Origin: Amoebidium appalachense
Lineage: Eukaryota; Ichthyosporea
Length of the DNA stretch: 64,000 nucleotides
Assembly (NCBI GenBank): GCA_963693365.1
Contig: CAVNZM010000007.1
Location: 7,688,001-7,752,000, forward strand
Direction: 5' to 3'
A model generated the notes under the pieces. It was not told the DNA's origin, searched no databases, and saw nothing but the letters and a program-made list of their open reading frames with translations. The position numbers and the translations under genes are program-made. Positions 35,771 through 47,909 of this stretch are shown one piece after another (the first letter of the stretch is position 1; each line of letters begins with the position of its first letter).

Positions 35771-36406
35771 GGGGGGGGGAGGGGGGGGGGGGGGGGGAAG
35801 GAGGAACGGGGGAACAACTTACAGCACGGTTGCAGAGCGCACGGCTCTGTGACGGTTGCACTCCCCTCACAACACGCCAAACCGTCACCGCCCGATTTGG
35901 GAACACATTTTGACGTTATGGCCCTCTTCCCGCCCCCGCACGTGGTTGAACATTCCGACATGTTGATTGGCTTCCAGACGCCTCTAGATGATTCCAAAGA
36001 ACAGAACGAGACGGCCCCAAGTTTTGTGTTGTATCGGCGGGTACTGATTGCACCACCGGCAGAGCACCAATCAAAAATGTCGTTGGTGTTGTCGCGGTAT
36101 GCGCACAGGTTTGATGACTCCTTGCATTTAGCAAGGCAGGTGAACGGGTACTGCGTGGGGCATATGGGCATTGGTGGGCATGTACATGCACACACAAACA
36201 CATGCACGCACAGACGGACACACACACACACGCGCCCGGTGCCATAGACATCAACCCCCAAGTCCACCCATCCCCCCCTTTCACATAGTGCTACACTCAG
36301 AGGTAAGGAGAGGAGTACCTCTCTCACCCCTGTCTGCAATTCGCCACGGTTTTAACGAGTTGAGCCCGGCTGTCTCCTCGATTCCCGTAACCTTTCGCAC
36401 CTTTTT

Positions 36407-36456
<50 letters not shown>

Positions 36457-36592
36457 CCCCATTCCCCTGCTCACACGCATACAAGCAAAACATGTGTACA
36501 CCATACAGCTAACACCACACACGCACACACACATATACACACACGGAGGGGAAAGAGAGAGAACGTGGGGGGCGAGAGAGAGGGGAGGGAGG

Positions 36593-36623
<31 letters not shown>

Positions 36624-36892
36624 GACAAAGACACACACACCTTAAACCCTGTGGTCTCTCCCTCCATAAAGTTCTGGTATGCACCCTGCGTGCTGCAGTA
36701 GTCTAGGGTGGCCGTGTTTGATTGGCTGTCACCGTAGAGCCGAGGCACTGTGGGCAATGGGGGCGAGTGGGGATTAATTAACTTTTTAGGTGTAATTGAA
36801 GAACTGAAAAGGAGATAGTGGTATGATTCAAGAGATGCAAAAGTAACACGTATCCTGCAAGTGGAAAAGTGTCTACGTGAGGGACCCCCCCC

Positions 36893-36924
<32 letters not shown>

Positions 36925-39820
36925 AAGGCAGTGACACCTCAAAAAAAACAAACAAAAAAAACAAAAAAAAAAAAACACACACAAACTCACACACAGGCAC
37001 GTGCACACGCAGGTGCATACCGGTCATGCACATCCCACTGGCCACGTTCAGCCACTGAGACTCGTATGGCATCCACATCTCCCCATCGGAATATTTGCAC
37101 TGCTCCATGCCTGCTGCGTCCCCATTGATCGATGCACATTCGCCCTCAGGTGATTGGAGCACGTAGAGATCGGTTGGATCCAGCTCTGCAGTGGTATGTA
37201 AGGGGGTGGAATTTAGGGACGCGTAGGAGGTGAAGGGAGAAAAGGGGGATCGCTTGGGGAGGGGGAAAGGGGCGGTGGGGGAGGGGGGAAGGGGGTGGAG
37301 ATGGGCGGGGAGAGTCATAGAATGTGCACACATGCTATTTAGCTGAATGAGGGACAAATGTGAGCCGCGACTAGGGAAAAAGTTGGTTGCTTCCTCATGT
37401 GTTGAAGTGTGGTGTGGGTGTGGGGGGGGGGGGATTGTAAGGCGGAGTTTTTCTTAGTGGTAAGGAGTGTGTATGGTAAGGAGTGTGTATGGGTCAGATT
37501 AATAGGGGTGAGTGTGAGGGAGGGGCGCGGGAAGGGGGGGAATGGGGGCAGGTTAAACACGTGTGTGTGTGTGTGTGAATGTATGTGCACGCGTGCTTTT
37601 GAGCATGCAAGTGTGTGGGTGGAAAGAAGAGCGCGGGGTTGGTAGCAGATAGTGTTTGTGATGGAAGGGAAGGGAACGGTGTTGGGGGGGGGGGGGGGGG
37701 GGGGGGGATGTGGTTGTGGTTGTGGTGGTGATAGTGGTGGTGGTGGGGTATGGAGGGAGAGGGGGTGGGCGAGTTTGTGTGTTGGGGGGGGGGGGGGGGG
37801 GGGGGAGGGGGGCCATACGGCATGGCTGAGGGTTACATGTGACGCCAGCAGAGGGTTTATCCTCATCACTGCAACACACCGATTGAAACCCCCCCTGCAT
37901 GGGGGCACATTCAAAATTTCTAGTCGCCGAGCCCCCCCACATGTCTTTGTGCACTGGCTCACGTTGGTGGGTTTCCATTCGCCGATTGCTTGCGGAAGCG
38001 TACAGAAGGAAACGCTTTGGATCTTGGAGTTGAAGAGCGGTTTTGATTCGTCGGCGGACCCGGCGTTGCACCAATCGGGATTGGTGTCTGGATAGCTGCA
38101 TGCCTGTGGTTTTGTTGGGGTTAGGTAGTGTGTTTTGTGTGTTTTGAGTGTTTTATGTGTTTTGTGTTTGTGTATGTGTTGGAGGCGCCGGGGGGTTGGT
38201 GGGTGGGTGGGGTGGGGGCGGAGAGGGGGGAGGGGCATTGGGAAGGGTTAGAAGGGTATTGGGTGCAACGATTGTGGGTGTCAAGATATGTATGTGTGTT
38301 TGGGGGAGGGGGGGGGGGGGGGGGGGGGGCGGGGGGTCGGACCCATTAAGTGGGTGTAATTTCCTTCTCTTTCTCCCCTCCTCCCTTTACCGTCTTCCAA
38401 CACCATCTTTATGTCCTGGTATGTAGCTATTACAACGCCAGAGTGACGCAAAAAGCCATTGTGTATGTAGGAACCTCCCTTCCCTGTTCATCTAACGGCT
38501 CAGAGGGTAGGGGTGTGTGTGTGGGGGGGGGGGAAGGGGGGGGAATAGGGCAGGAGGAGGGGGTAGGGGAGGGGAGGGAAGGCTAGTGTATCACAACACT
38601 GCGTAATAAGTTGTGGAGGCTCGGTTCCCTCCCCCCCCCCCCCCCCCCCCCCCCCAGCGTCCACTCTCTCCACCCCCCTCTCTCACCCTCTTCTCTACTC
38701 CCGGGTAGAGCCCAACCCATCCTTTGCACAATTTCTTTGTGTGACTACATACCTTGTCAGGGGTAGTGGGGCACGGGGCCACACACTTGTGAAGTTTGGT
38801 GTTGACAAAAGGTTTGGTGGGGCTTGAAAACTGCTGCCACTCAGACTTGGTTCGGCCGCACACATCCAGGGTGAGCGGGGTAGTCACGTTTCCTGGTTGT
38901 TGCACTGCGGGGCAAAAAAAAAAAAAAAAAAAAAAAAAATGATAATAAAAAAGTTAGGGAATAGGAGAGGTAGTAAAAACAACAAGGAGGTTGGAGGGAG
39001 AACAGGGAGGAGCACTAATAAAGAGAGCTAAATATTTATGGTGCTGAGCCTCGAAAAATGTGGAACTGAGAGAAACACTTCTAATATCTGCGGAACATCC
39101 GCCCTAGTACGCTTCAACAACATGTACAGAGAGAGAGAGAGTCAATGGGGAAAAAATGGACTTGCGGTAGCAGTACTGATGATTGTGCATTGTGTGGATG
39201 CACAGGCGAATGGAAGGATGTGCCTTGTGCCGGGTACAGGCATCGGGCGCGCGTTGTCTTCGTGTATGTGTGGTGTGTGTGAGTGTGTGGATGTTCATAT
39301 GTCTTATATACTTCACAACATAATACGCTCCCATGCCCATTTCTGCGCTCGCCCTGAATTAAACAATCATGGAGATACAAACTTGTTATCACACTAATTT
39401 GCACTAACAAAAACCATTTTTAAGTGGTAAAACACATTGAACATGCAGCACCATCATGTCATTGACATAAATCACATCAAGCCATACGACAATACCTGTA
39501 AGGCAGAGGCCCGTCAGCACATTTGTCCATTTTCCTCCACCGCTTTTCCACAACTGCCCGTCGTCCCCATTGCAATTGCCCACAGTCACCGATGTGCTGT
39601 TTTTATCGGCAGCACCGAGGCACGATGCCATAAACTTATCTGTCAAAACGTAAAAATCACTAATGTCTCGGCGCGCGGGAGAGATTGTGGGGATTTCTGG
39701 CTCTTGCCTCCTGAAAAGTTTGCGAATCCCTCGGCCGCGAACAAATGTTGGTGCCCCAAGGGAAACAGGGGCTACAAGGGCAACACATGCCACCAGGCAT
39801 GAAAGGAGCTTTTTGTGCAT
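32178..39820 (-). CDS. Secreted modular lectin / thrombospondin-repeat protein (10 exons, one frameshift)
   Basis: Exons: 39820-39496, 38904-38753, 38103-37819, 37185-37021, 36747-36641, 36150-35823, 35159-34980, 34103-33970, 33693-33573, 32710-32178. About 776 aa if one base is added in exon 3. A signal peptide (MHKKLLSCLVACVALVAPVSLGA, cleavage near 22) leads into three repeats of the same module. Each has a ricin-B-like trefoil piece (FYVLTDKFMASCLG, LYVLQSPEGECASI, YVLQNPFGSSSVCA; each with QW or KW near LN/TN and a CLTG-like end), a second piece ending GPCA or APC, and a Cys-rich piece (CSYPDTNPDWCNAG, CAYRDNTNDIFDWCSAG, CGFSSSTTQGWCQ). Modules 1 and 2 end in a TSP1 repeat (EWKPTNVSQCTKTCGG; VWKPINMSECSTTCGGGKR). 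A Thr/Pro-rich mucin-like tail of about 175 aa follows, with no membrane segment. Likely extracellular, binding glycans. Ricin-B-like folds are common in non-toxic lectins; no toxin catalytic chain is present. Confidence 0.85.
33159..33244. repeat. Perfect tandem duplication, 43-bp unit
   Basis: Two identical-looking copies (33159-33201 and 33202-33244) begin TACCAGAGCACTCG and end GGGAGGGTG. They lie in the last intron of the lectin/TSR gene. Confidence 0.93.
37932..37938 (-). other. Homopolymer frameshift in exon 3 of the lectin/TSR gene
   Basis: Seven G on the coding strand, at the CGGG of the first TSP1 repeat. Upstream codons are in one frame (CTKTCGG); the rest of the repeat (SATRNFECAPMQGG ... 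TCNPQPC) is in another, and eight G would join them. The second TSP1 repeat at the same place reads CGGGKR unbroken. This is either an assembly or sequencing error in a homopolymer or a true null allele. Confidence 0.85.
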
Positions 39821-40489
39821 TATTAAAATTCAATGCACGGGACCTGTGGATGACTTTTCTTGGTTTCCGTCTCTGATATACACAGTGAGGCTGCAGCCGC
39901 AGAACTGAATGTCACGAAATGACACGGTGAAATGTTGAAAAAGGGCTGACTGAACGATGCAGAAAGATGAAGTGAACACTGAGAATGGAGAATAAATAGC
40001 AAATTAGACATAAGCCCCCTGTGTGGGTGGTCACCGTTTCTGAACTTGCGGCAGTAGCAGTGCTTTGACCTACATCACTTCCAATCGTTTCCCAGCAAAG
40101 AAGCTAACAACGCAAAGCGGAACAACTCTAAGCCTAATCTTTCTCTTCAGTTAGTCGTACTTGTGAACCTATACGTATATTGTTGTGCTGTGTATAAACC
40201 TGTATCGCGCTGACTGCTTCCAAGTACAACGCATGCACGGAGTCGACCAAACCCGACGGTCTTTCGAAGTGTTAGCACTGAAGCTGTGTATGTTATCGGA
40301 GGTAGGTGGCGGGCTACTAGGGGTATTCGAGAGGGCTGAGCGATGTGTTACGCTTCTAATAGCCTTTCACGGCAAGGTGATCAAAGAAGAGTTATTGTGA
40401 CTCGTAACTTTGTAAGCTTTGTATGCATATTAGCTTTTGATGATGAACTTCACGTGTGAGACTTCATAAAGGCAGGAGAACTTGGAAGA

Positions 40490-40667
40490 TGCCCAATCAG
40501 GCCTTTCCAGTTGCTAAAAATGTGTATAAATGGCGCGATATGATTGGTTACAAGATTATTCAGTGTTCCTGGGTAGCCAATCGGAAGATAGTAATAGCGG
40601 GCGGTGCATTATGGACCAATCAGCGCGCAGACAGGCAGCGGGTCATTGTTTACATGACCATATAAGG
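40490..40667 (+). promoter_or_regulatory. Promoter-like cluster: four CCAAT boxes, TGTTTAC, TATAAGG
   Basis: CCAAT boxes (either orientation) at 40493, 40543, 40577 and 40616, TGTTTAC at 40647 and TATAAGG at 40661. The layout matches the SIMPL-B promoter. Only a 6-codon ORF (ATG at about 40772) and poly-T follow, so any product is unknown; it might drive a non-coding transcript. Confidence 0.45.
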
Positions 40668-40850
40668 TAAGTCCGCCAAGAAAATAAATTGTCCACCAAT
40701 CATTGCTGCCCTTTGCTTTCCTTCCTTGGCACGTGCCCCTAGATCTCCCGTTGGACTTGTTCAACGAGCAGATGGCCACTACCACCTCCTGAGGCGGTGT
40801 CTCCTTTCTTTCTTTTTTTTTCTTTTTTTTTTTTTTTTGCCTGAAGTAGA

Positions 40851-40891
40851 TGTATAACGTCGCACGTGCGGCAACACGTCAGTACGTGTTA
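40851..40891 (+). repeat. Empty-site copy of the repeated CACGTGCGGCAAC segment
   Basis: The 41-bp segment (TGTATAACGTCGCACGTGCG continuing to ACGTGTTA) recurs at 41017-41129, where it is split by the foldback element. Confidence 0.88.
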
Positions 40892-41032
40892 GAGTAGATG
40901 TATCACCCGACATCTATGTACGTGATCATGATATACCGCTGAGGGGATATTCCGAGCAAAAACCCCCCCATACCTGAGACTGGTTGCCTCGAGTAAACAG
41001 CGTAAACCCCCTAGATGTATGACGTCGCACGT

Positions 41033-41113
41033 GCGGCAACCAAGGCCTCCTAAATAGCACACCTAAATAGCCTAGCATAGGTGTGCTATTTTGTAGGAGG
41101 CCTTGGCGGCAAC
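41033..41113. mobile_element. 65-bp foldback element (MITE-like) with 8-bp target duplication
   Basis: The element (41041-41105) begins CAAGGCCTCCTA and ends TAGGAGGCCTTG. The arms continue as ATAGCACACCTA / TAGGTGTGCTAT after a 2-3 nt offset. It is flanked by direct 8-bp copies of GCGGCAAC (41033-41040 and 41106-41113). The same surrounding sequence without the insert and with a single GCGGCAAC lies at 40851-40891. An 8-bp duplication and CAAGG ends fit the hAT superfamily; the element is far too small to encode a transposase. Confidence 0.87.
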
Positions 41114-41727
41114 ACGTCAGTACGTGTTAACGTTAGATGGGGCCATGATCTGCTACTGTACCTTTGGAGGTAGCTCCTATTTTTCAAGGCTGGCAAAACT
41201 TTCCTTCCGAAGTCGACTAATCACACGCCAACTCATACCCTTGAAAAATAGAGTATAGTTGGTCATCGGCGGCTGAGGCCACAGTCGCACGTGGCAGGGC
41301 CATGATGGGAGCACAACCTTGGTCAGTTGGTGACAGCGCCACGAAGCTATCATTGTATGTGCCTTGGCAGTGCACCTACTTTTTAAACTTATTAAGTATT
41401 CTAAACGTGTAAACGTGTAAACGTGTAGGAATTGTGCCGTGTGATGAAGAGATGTGTGCTAGCGCTAACCCGGTTAGTGGGCCAATGCATAGGCCTTCCC
41501 GCCCCTACGGTGAGGCTGTGAGGGGATTATCGACATGTACAATGCGTCTTACACATATCGCACACACATGAACAACACACCAGAGCACCAACGACGCAAT
41601 TACAACATAAAGCGTGACGCTGACAGAGACGCGCACTAATACAGTAATAATCACAAGCATACAGTCAAAAGCGCAACTCACGCACTCACGTGTACACGCA
41701 CCCACCTACGCACGGACGTACACACAC

Positions 41728-41741
41728 ACGGTGCACACATA

Positions 41742-41788
<47 letters not shown>

Positions 41789-41885
41789 TCGACACACGTA
41801 CACACCTACACACACACACACACGCGCGCGCCCACCCACCCACCCACCCACACACACACCCACCCACCCACCCACCCACACACAC

Positions 41886-41952
<67 letters not shown>

Positions 41953-42037
41953 GTGACACACACACATACACACACACACACAAACAACACACACAAACAC
42001 ACACATACAGTCACACACACACACACATACACACACA

Positions 42038-42102
<65 letters not shown>

Positions 42103-42115
42103 GTACACGCACGCA
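41728..42115. repeat. CA-rich microsatellite region
   Basis: About 390 bp of CA repeats with CCCA, CGCG and other interruptions. Confidence 0.95.
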
Positions 42116-43021
42116 CGCACAATAGCCGATAGTAGTAGTCATCGCACAGGCCCATGCACGTCACTGTGGCAGAGTTTGCTTGCTGCGAGCTAAAATATTC
42201 TGCAGTAGCAGAAGTATTTTGCTTGGAGAAGTTATGTTGCTGCCGTGAGTAGAATAATTCTGCCTTTTGAATAGTAATTTCTGATTTTGCAAAAGCAGAA
42301 AGGTCGGTGTTGTGCAGAATTATGCTCGGGCAATTGGATGCCGATGTGTTTGGATTTGTGGTTAGCCGCCCATCAAACACACACCATTAGAAAAACCAAT
42401 TAACACAAATTTTATAACATAGCTACCAGATATTTTTACAACATAACCAATGGCACAATCAACTTGAACGTGGCAAATGCACCCCCCCTATGATCCAAAC
42501 TGCACACATAGTTGGAAACGCATGGCCACCACACAGAGCTCGGGTTGTCCTAAATAAATAATGGATTCGAACATGTGCACCACGGCCAGCCTCCCCCCTC
42601 CTCCCCCCCCCCCTCCCCCCTCCCCCCTCCTCCTCCCCACCCCCCTCCTCCTCAACACCTCCACCCCCCTTCCCCCCCGACTCTCTCCCCCCCTCCCTGC
42701 GCATAATATAAAGTCTGCTAATGGGGCATCTCCTGCCATTATCATGACGCTTACAAGCTTTTTGTTCACTCGTTCTGCACATGCAGTTAAATGAATGTCA
42801 CCGGAGTAAATTCGAATTTATTCCATAAAGATCTCCGGTGTTACCAGGAGTCTCAGATATAATATACCCTCCTTCCCCCCCCCGGGCCCCCTCCCCCCCC
42901 CCCCTCTCCGCCTCCCCCCTCCCCTTCCCCTCCCCCAAAACCATACACCCCCTTCTGCCCCCCGAAAAATAAGAAGGAATAGAAAAAGAAAAAAGCACAT
43001 GCCTGCTTGCACACAGACACA

Positions 43022-43060
43022 CACACACACACTCTCTCTTTCTCTCTCTCTCTCTTTCCG

Positions 43061-43099
<39 letters not shown>

Positions 43100-43177
43100 C
43101 TCTCTCTCTCTTCCCCCCCTCCCTCTCTCTCTCCCCCTCTTCCTCTCTCTCTCTCTAAAAAAAAACAAACTTCAGCA

Positions 43178-43226
<49 letters not shown>

Positions 43227-43265
43227 CACACGCACACAATCACACACACACACACGCACACACAG
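43022..43265. repeat. (CT)n then (CA)n region
   Basis: CT repeats with short T and C insertions, an A run, then CA repeats. Confidence 0.95.
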
Positions 43266-43271
43266 TCACCC

Positions 43272-43613
43272 ACCGCACATACAAACACTCACACAGGGGG
43301 CCTACGTGTACACCGTGCTAGAGTCATGCTCGCCTTGCCCAAATGTGTCTGTGTGTGGTGGTTGTGGTGTTATAGTGCGTGTGTGCGTGCGTTCGTGCTT
43401 GCGTGTGTGGGTGTGTGGACGGGTGTGTGCGTGCGTGCGTGCGCACGCGTGCGTGTGCGTGTGTGCTGGTGTGTGTGTGCGCGGTAATGTGTACAGTATG
43501 CACACATGTATGTGCCGCACATACAAACGCTCACATAGGTGGCCTACATCGTGCTAGAGTCACATGCTCACATTGCCCAAATGTGTCTGTGTGTGGTGGT
43601 TGTGATGTTATAG

Positions 43614-43622
<9 letters not shown>
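43272..43622 (+). repeat. Diverged direct repeat, about 110 bp, 240 bp apart
   Basis: Copies at about 43272-43382 and 43512-43622 share CCGCACATACAAAC, GTGCTAGAGTCA and the block TTGCCCAAATGTGTCTGTGT, with several substitutions and small indels between them. Confidence 0.88.
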
Positions 43623-43645
<23 letters not shown>

Positions 43646-44012
43646 TGTGTGTGTGTGTGCATGGGTGTGTGCGTGCACGAGTGCGTGCGTGTGTGCGCAT
43701 GCATGTGTGTGTGCGCTAATGTGTACTGTGTGCACACGGAAGTGCCACCGGAGAGCTTGGAGAAGGGGGGGGGGGGGGGGGGGAGGGGGGGGGAAGGTGG
43801 GGGGGGGGGGGGGGGGGGGAGGGGGGGGGGAGGGGGATGGGGGGCTGAGCGAAAAAAAAGGGAAAGATGGTAAGTGGGTATAGAAAAGAAGTGCAAAACG
43901 TCCATGGTAGAGCTAGTAGGGGGTAAGGAGCAGGAGAATTATTGGTGGAATGTGTGTGTGTATGTCCTGATGGAAGGGAGGGGGAGGAATTGGGAAGGAG
44001 AGGGGTGGGGAA

Positions 44013-44043
<31 letters not shown>

Positions 44044-44469
44044 GAGAAGGGGGCGGGGGAGTGGACTCGGGGACATTTCATGTCTCATGATGATGAAGAG
44101 CATGTGTATGTTTTGATTCCGTGTGCGTGGCTTTATTGACCATGCGATCATTGGAACATGCCTTTTCATGCCATTCACACCATCTGCTTCGTTCATTGCG
44201 ATATCGCATCAATACAACACTACAGCACTAGTACAAGGCAGCGTCATACACGGCCGACACTTACTATGTTCTATTATTTGGTGAGACTCTTTAGTTAACG
44301 GTTAGTTTCTACATATGTTCTAAATGTTGTTCAGTTGGTTAGCTTGCTCTCTACAAAAAAAAAAAAAAAAAAAAAAAAAAAGAGTCGTTTAAATCCGGCG
44401 TAGCAGCTTCATATCGCGCCGTACCTACAAAACCGGTTAAATGAGCTCGTCCACGAAATTTCATGCCAT

Positions 44470-44923
44470 TTATACCTTCTTCTCCCCGGTGACGTTATTT
44501 GCGGTCTCGAGTGTCACATGGTTATTAATCTCCTCCTCCTCATTTGCAGCCTCGATCGGGGCGTGGAATTCGTCTTGGAAGAGAGGGTCGGTAAGGCGTG
44601 CCTTAGGGATAAGCAGGAATGTAGCAGGAATGCAGGTCAGGGGAATGAAGATATGTGTAACAGCAATAAGCCACCCGAGGTTTTCGGTGCCCGTGCATGG
44701 GCCGTTGTACTTCATGCTTACGTTGAAAATTACCGCTGCATACACACCGAGATAGCTGGCTACTTGGTTGCCGAAGTTGGAGAAGCCGGCAAGTAGAGCG
44801 TACAGAGTAGATTCCATACCCTTAGGGCAAAGCTTGGAGATAAGCACAACACCGGGCATGAAGTTGAGCATACCGACGATCTGTGGGTGGGGAAAAGTAT
44901 GGGTTAGTTTTGTTGAAAGGGTG

Positions 44924-44972
<49 letters not shown>

Positions 44973-45030
44973 CGTGTGTGCGCGTGTGTGTACGTGTGTG
45001 TGTGTGTGTCCCTGTGTGTCCCTGCCGCAC

Positions 45031-45077
<47 letters not shown>

Positions 45078-46586
45078 ATGTGGAAAGTACGGAGCAAAGC
45101 TTCTGCAGGTCGTACGTAGAGATGAGTGCGATTAATGTTGTAGTTGGGGACGGGCGAGGGTGTCAGGGGAAAGAATACACACCGTGGCAATGATGTTGTC
45201 GCCCAGCATGTACATCCAGTGGTCAGAAATACCCCACGAGATGTTCCAGCGCTTAACCAGAATAATATCGAAGATGGCCGCCGCGCACTGCAGTGCCGTA
45301 GTGACCCAGAAGCAGGGGCGGAACTCCCACTCAGACATGATGGCCTGGAAGAGGGTCACACCAACAAGACCCATAATGTTGCCAATAGTACCTGACCACG
45401 TGATGTAGAATGCCTTGTTAAAGTGGGGAGCATCCTTCATGCAATCCTCAGAGCCAACGAAGAACACGTCCATGAGGCCGCCAATGCCGAGGTACGCAGC
45501 GTGCGTGTAGAACATGTAGGTCATTGCGTTGGCAACGCCGCGAGGCAGGTAGTAGTAGGATGCAGCGACAAGAAGAATGGAAGAGAGGAGAGAGTAGAGG
45601 AAGATGGGCAGCTGCTTGTGCTGGGTGGGAAGATTCTTGTTGAGCACCAACTTGTTGAGAAGACCGACAACGGCGGAGCCGACGGCGAGGGCACCCATAA
45701 TCAGGGCGAGAATGAACACCTTGGTGTGCTTGTTCCACTTGCTCCGCTGGAACCCGCGCATGTGCATGGGAAGGGGCAGCTCTCCAAGGTAGTTGAGGGC
45801 AACGGGGATGGCGAGCTGAAGGCAGAAGGGGGCACCGGCAAGGAACATACCCTTGATGTACCACGGGTTGGAGGTTTCGTCGTATTTGTCAGAGAGGGGA
45901 CCAACGATCCACACGGCAAGCAGACCACCAACAAAGTATGTGGCCCACACGATGGTGACGATGTCGGACGAGGTTTCGGGGTTCTTGACCATCAGCTCGG
46001 CATAGCGGCCCTCAACCAGAAGGTCGGAAAGAGCGATTTGGTAGTTGCACAGGAAAAACAAGATGGCGGAAATGTAGCCGAGCTCGGGGGAAATGGTCCA
46101 GAAACCAACGACAATGTAGCAGATGGCACCGAACAGGGCAAACATCAGAAGGTAGTACTTCTTGAGGTAGCCGCGGATGGGCAGAAGATCAGACATCATA
46201 CCCATAACAGCCTTCATAGACCAGGGGGTGCGCGCAATGGTGGAGTAGATTTGGTAGTCTGTTGACTCCAACCCCATAAGGTAGAGGAAGTAGGGCAGCT
46301 GTGCAGTGCCGAGAAGCGCATACAGGAAACCCTTGATGCCAAAGTAGGTGGAGCACAGAAGCAAGACGAATCGCCAACCGAACTGGTCCTGAACACGACG
46401 CCAGTACATGCGTGTCAGGTGGTATGGGCGCACAATGCGCTCGCCGATGGTTGGGTTTTCGGGCACGACATAGTACCAATCAGGGTGGTCGCGTTTGAAC
46501 TGCTCGAAACGGGCCTTGGACTCGGCAGAAGGGTCTTCCGTGCCGATGGCGTCGGTCGACTTTGTTGGTCTCAACCCGCCAGGCAT
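44470..46586 (-). CDS. BT1-family folate/biopterin-type transporter (2 exons)
   Basis: Exons 46586-45183 and 44880-44470 join in phase 0 (donor GTGTGT, acceptor CCACAG) to 604 aa. A hydrophilic N-terminus of about 75 residues precedes many hydrophobic segments, consistent with the roughly 12-helix BT1 branch of the major facilitator superfamily. Family-like features seen are [18 protein letters not shown]-type text reading [20 protein letters not shown], the [12 protein letters not shown] segment and [19 protein letters not shown] in the second exon. Known members move folate, biopterin or S-adenosylmethionine in kinetoplastids, and related proteins occur in plants, apicomplexans and oomycetes; the substrate here cannot be told. 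The acidic C-terminal tail ([11 protein letters not shown]) is cytosolic by inference. Third codon positions look strongly C/G-biased compared with the other genes, which may mean high expression. Confidence 0.92.
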
Positions 46587-46734
46587 TCTCTTGTAGATGT
46601 GTAATGGAGATTATATGTGCAGTTTTGTGTGTTGGTTAGTGTTGTGATGTGTGCTTGAACCTTGAATTCGAAGCACGATGCTTAGAAACAGAGGGCAAAG
46701 TTGCCGCCTGACTAAAAATGAGCGCGAGACGCGG

Positions 46735-46930
46735 TATATATACCCTGGAGGCAGGGCTGAGGGCTCACACTTTGTTCTGGAGGGATTTCCGATTGGTCCG
46801 TTCAAAGCATGAGGAGGAGGGCAAAAAAGCTTTCAGAATCAGCATTCCTTTAAAGATTCAAACGTTTGATTGGTGGATTAGACAGACCAGATCTACGCCC
46901 CAAGCCCAATGGTGTGGCCCACTTGTTTAC
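46735..46930 (-). promoter_or_regulatory. BT1 gene promoter: TATA, CCAAT boxes, forkhead-like site
   Basis: TATATATA at 46735-46742 lies about 150 bp before the ATG. CCAAT boxes in either orientation are at 46792, 46869 and 46906, and TGTTTAC is at 46924. Confidence 0.6.
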
Positions 46931-47909
46931 AGGGTGTGAGATGTTGGCTTGGCTAACATAAGCACATATAGAGCCACCAACTGTTTTGAGGGGTATTTTC
47001 TTACATATTTGGCCACAGCAGAGACAATTAAAAAATTAGGTGGAATAATGGATATAACTTAAAAAGATTAGGGCCGCTGTTCCATATTTCAGGAACAGTT
47101 CTGTGGTCATAATATATCTACCTATTTCACAGGGCTGAGCCTGCCTAACCGCCATTTATTTTTATTTATTGAGATCATATAAATATATCAAGCTAGGCAT
47201 AAAACCCGTCTCGAGCATATAGAGTAACAATCATAATAGTCAATAGGTGAAACATTAACTATATACAATAACTAAGCTATTTGACAAACTCCTCGAAGGA
47301 GGCAATCGCACCATGATGGCTTACAAATTTTCAACTGGCGAGCAGATCGAAATGCATGGCATGTATGCTACGGCGAAACTGGAACAACATGGCTCATGTT
47401 ACTTAGACGTGATTGGATTAAACTAGTAGCACATGCTATATTTGGCTCATATTTCTATGTTGATTGGTTCATCAACCGACGGCATCAGCCAGCTATGAAA
47501 TATTTGCGTACACCTTCCAGTTCGCTGTATACACAGCCTCCTTTCCTTCGAATTTCTTTAAGAGAAAGTGCCTATCTTACTATTTATTGAGCAATTTATG
47601 TAGCTGATATAGCCTACTGTTGATGCTCATTCATATGTGGTGAGCTTTCCGAAGTTCAAGTTCTACATGCAAACGGAATGCTCCCTGTTGAAAAACTCGC
47701 ATGCAATTGGTCGAAGAGGAATGTTTGTGGCGTACACGGCCTGAACTTGATATGCACCTGGTGTGGGCCACTATTGGCATGATGGCGTCTTCTCGTGCTT
47801 CATCCGGATATAAAGATACAATATACTACTGTACTAGACAACGAACCCATATTTCTGCTTTATATATTAGTTAACCATCCATATAGACTCTACTGGTGGA
47901 ATATACCAC

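Larger units (their letters stand above)
39821..44469. other. Intergenic spacer, lectin/TSR gene to BT1 gene
   Basis: Unique sequence to about 41.7 kb including the foldback element and three AAACGTGT units at 41403-41428. CA-rich (41.74-42.11 kb), CT/CA (43.0-43.27 kb), a diverged direct repeat (43.27-43.62 kb) and poly-G (43.77-44.04 kb) follow. I see no recognisable coding exon. Confidence 0.55.

Noticed and set aside
32178-39820. Reading the ricin-B-like modules as a toxin
   Set aside because: Only carbohydrate-binding-type folds and thrombospondin repeats are present. There is no ribosome-inactivating or other toxic domain, and such lectin folds are widespread in harmless proteins.
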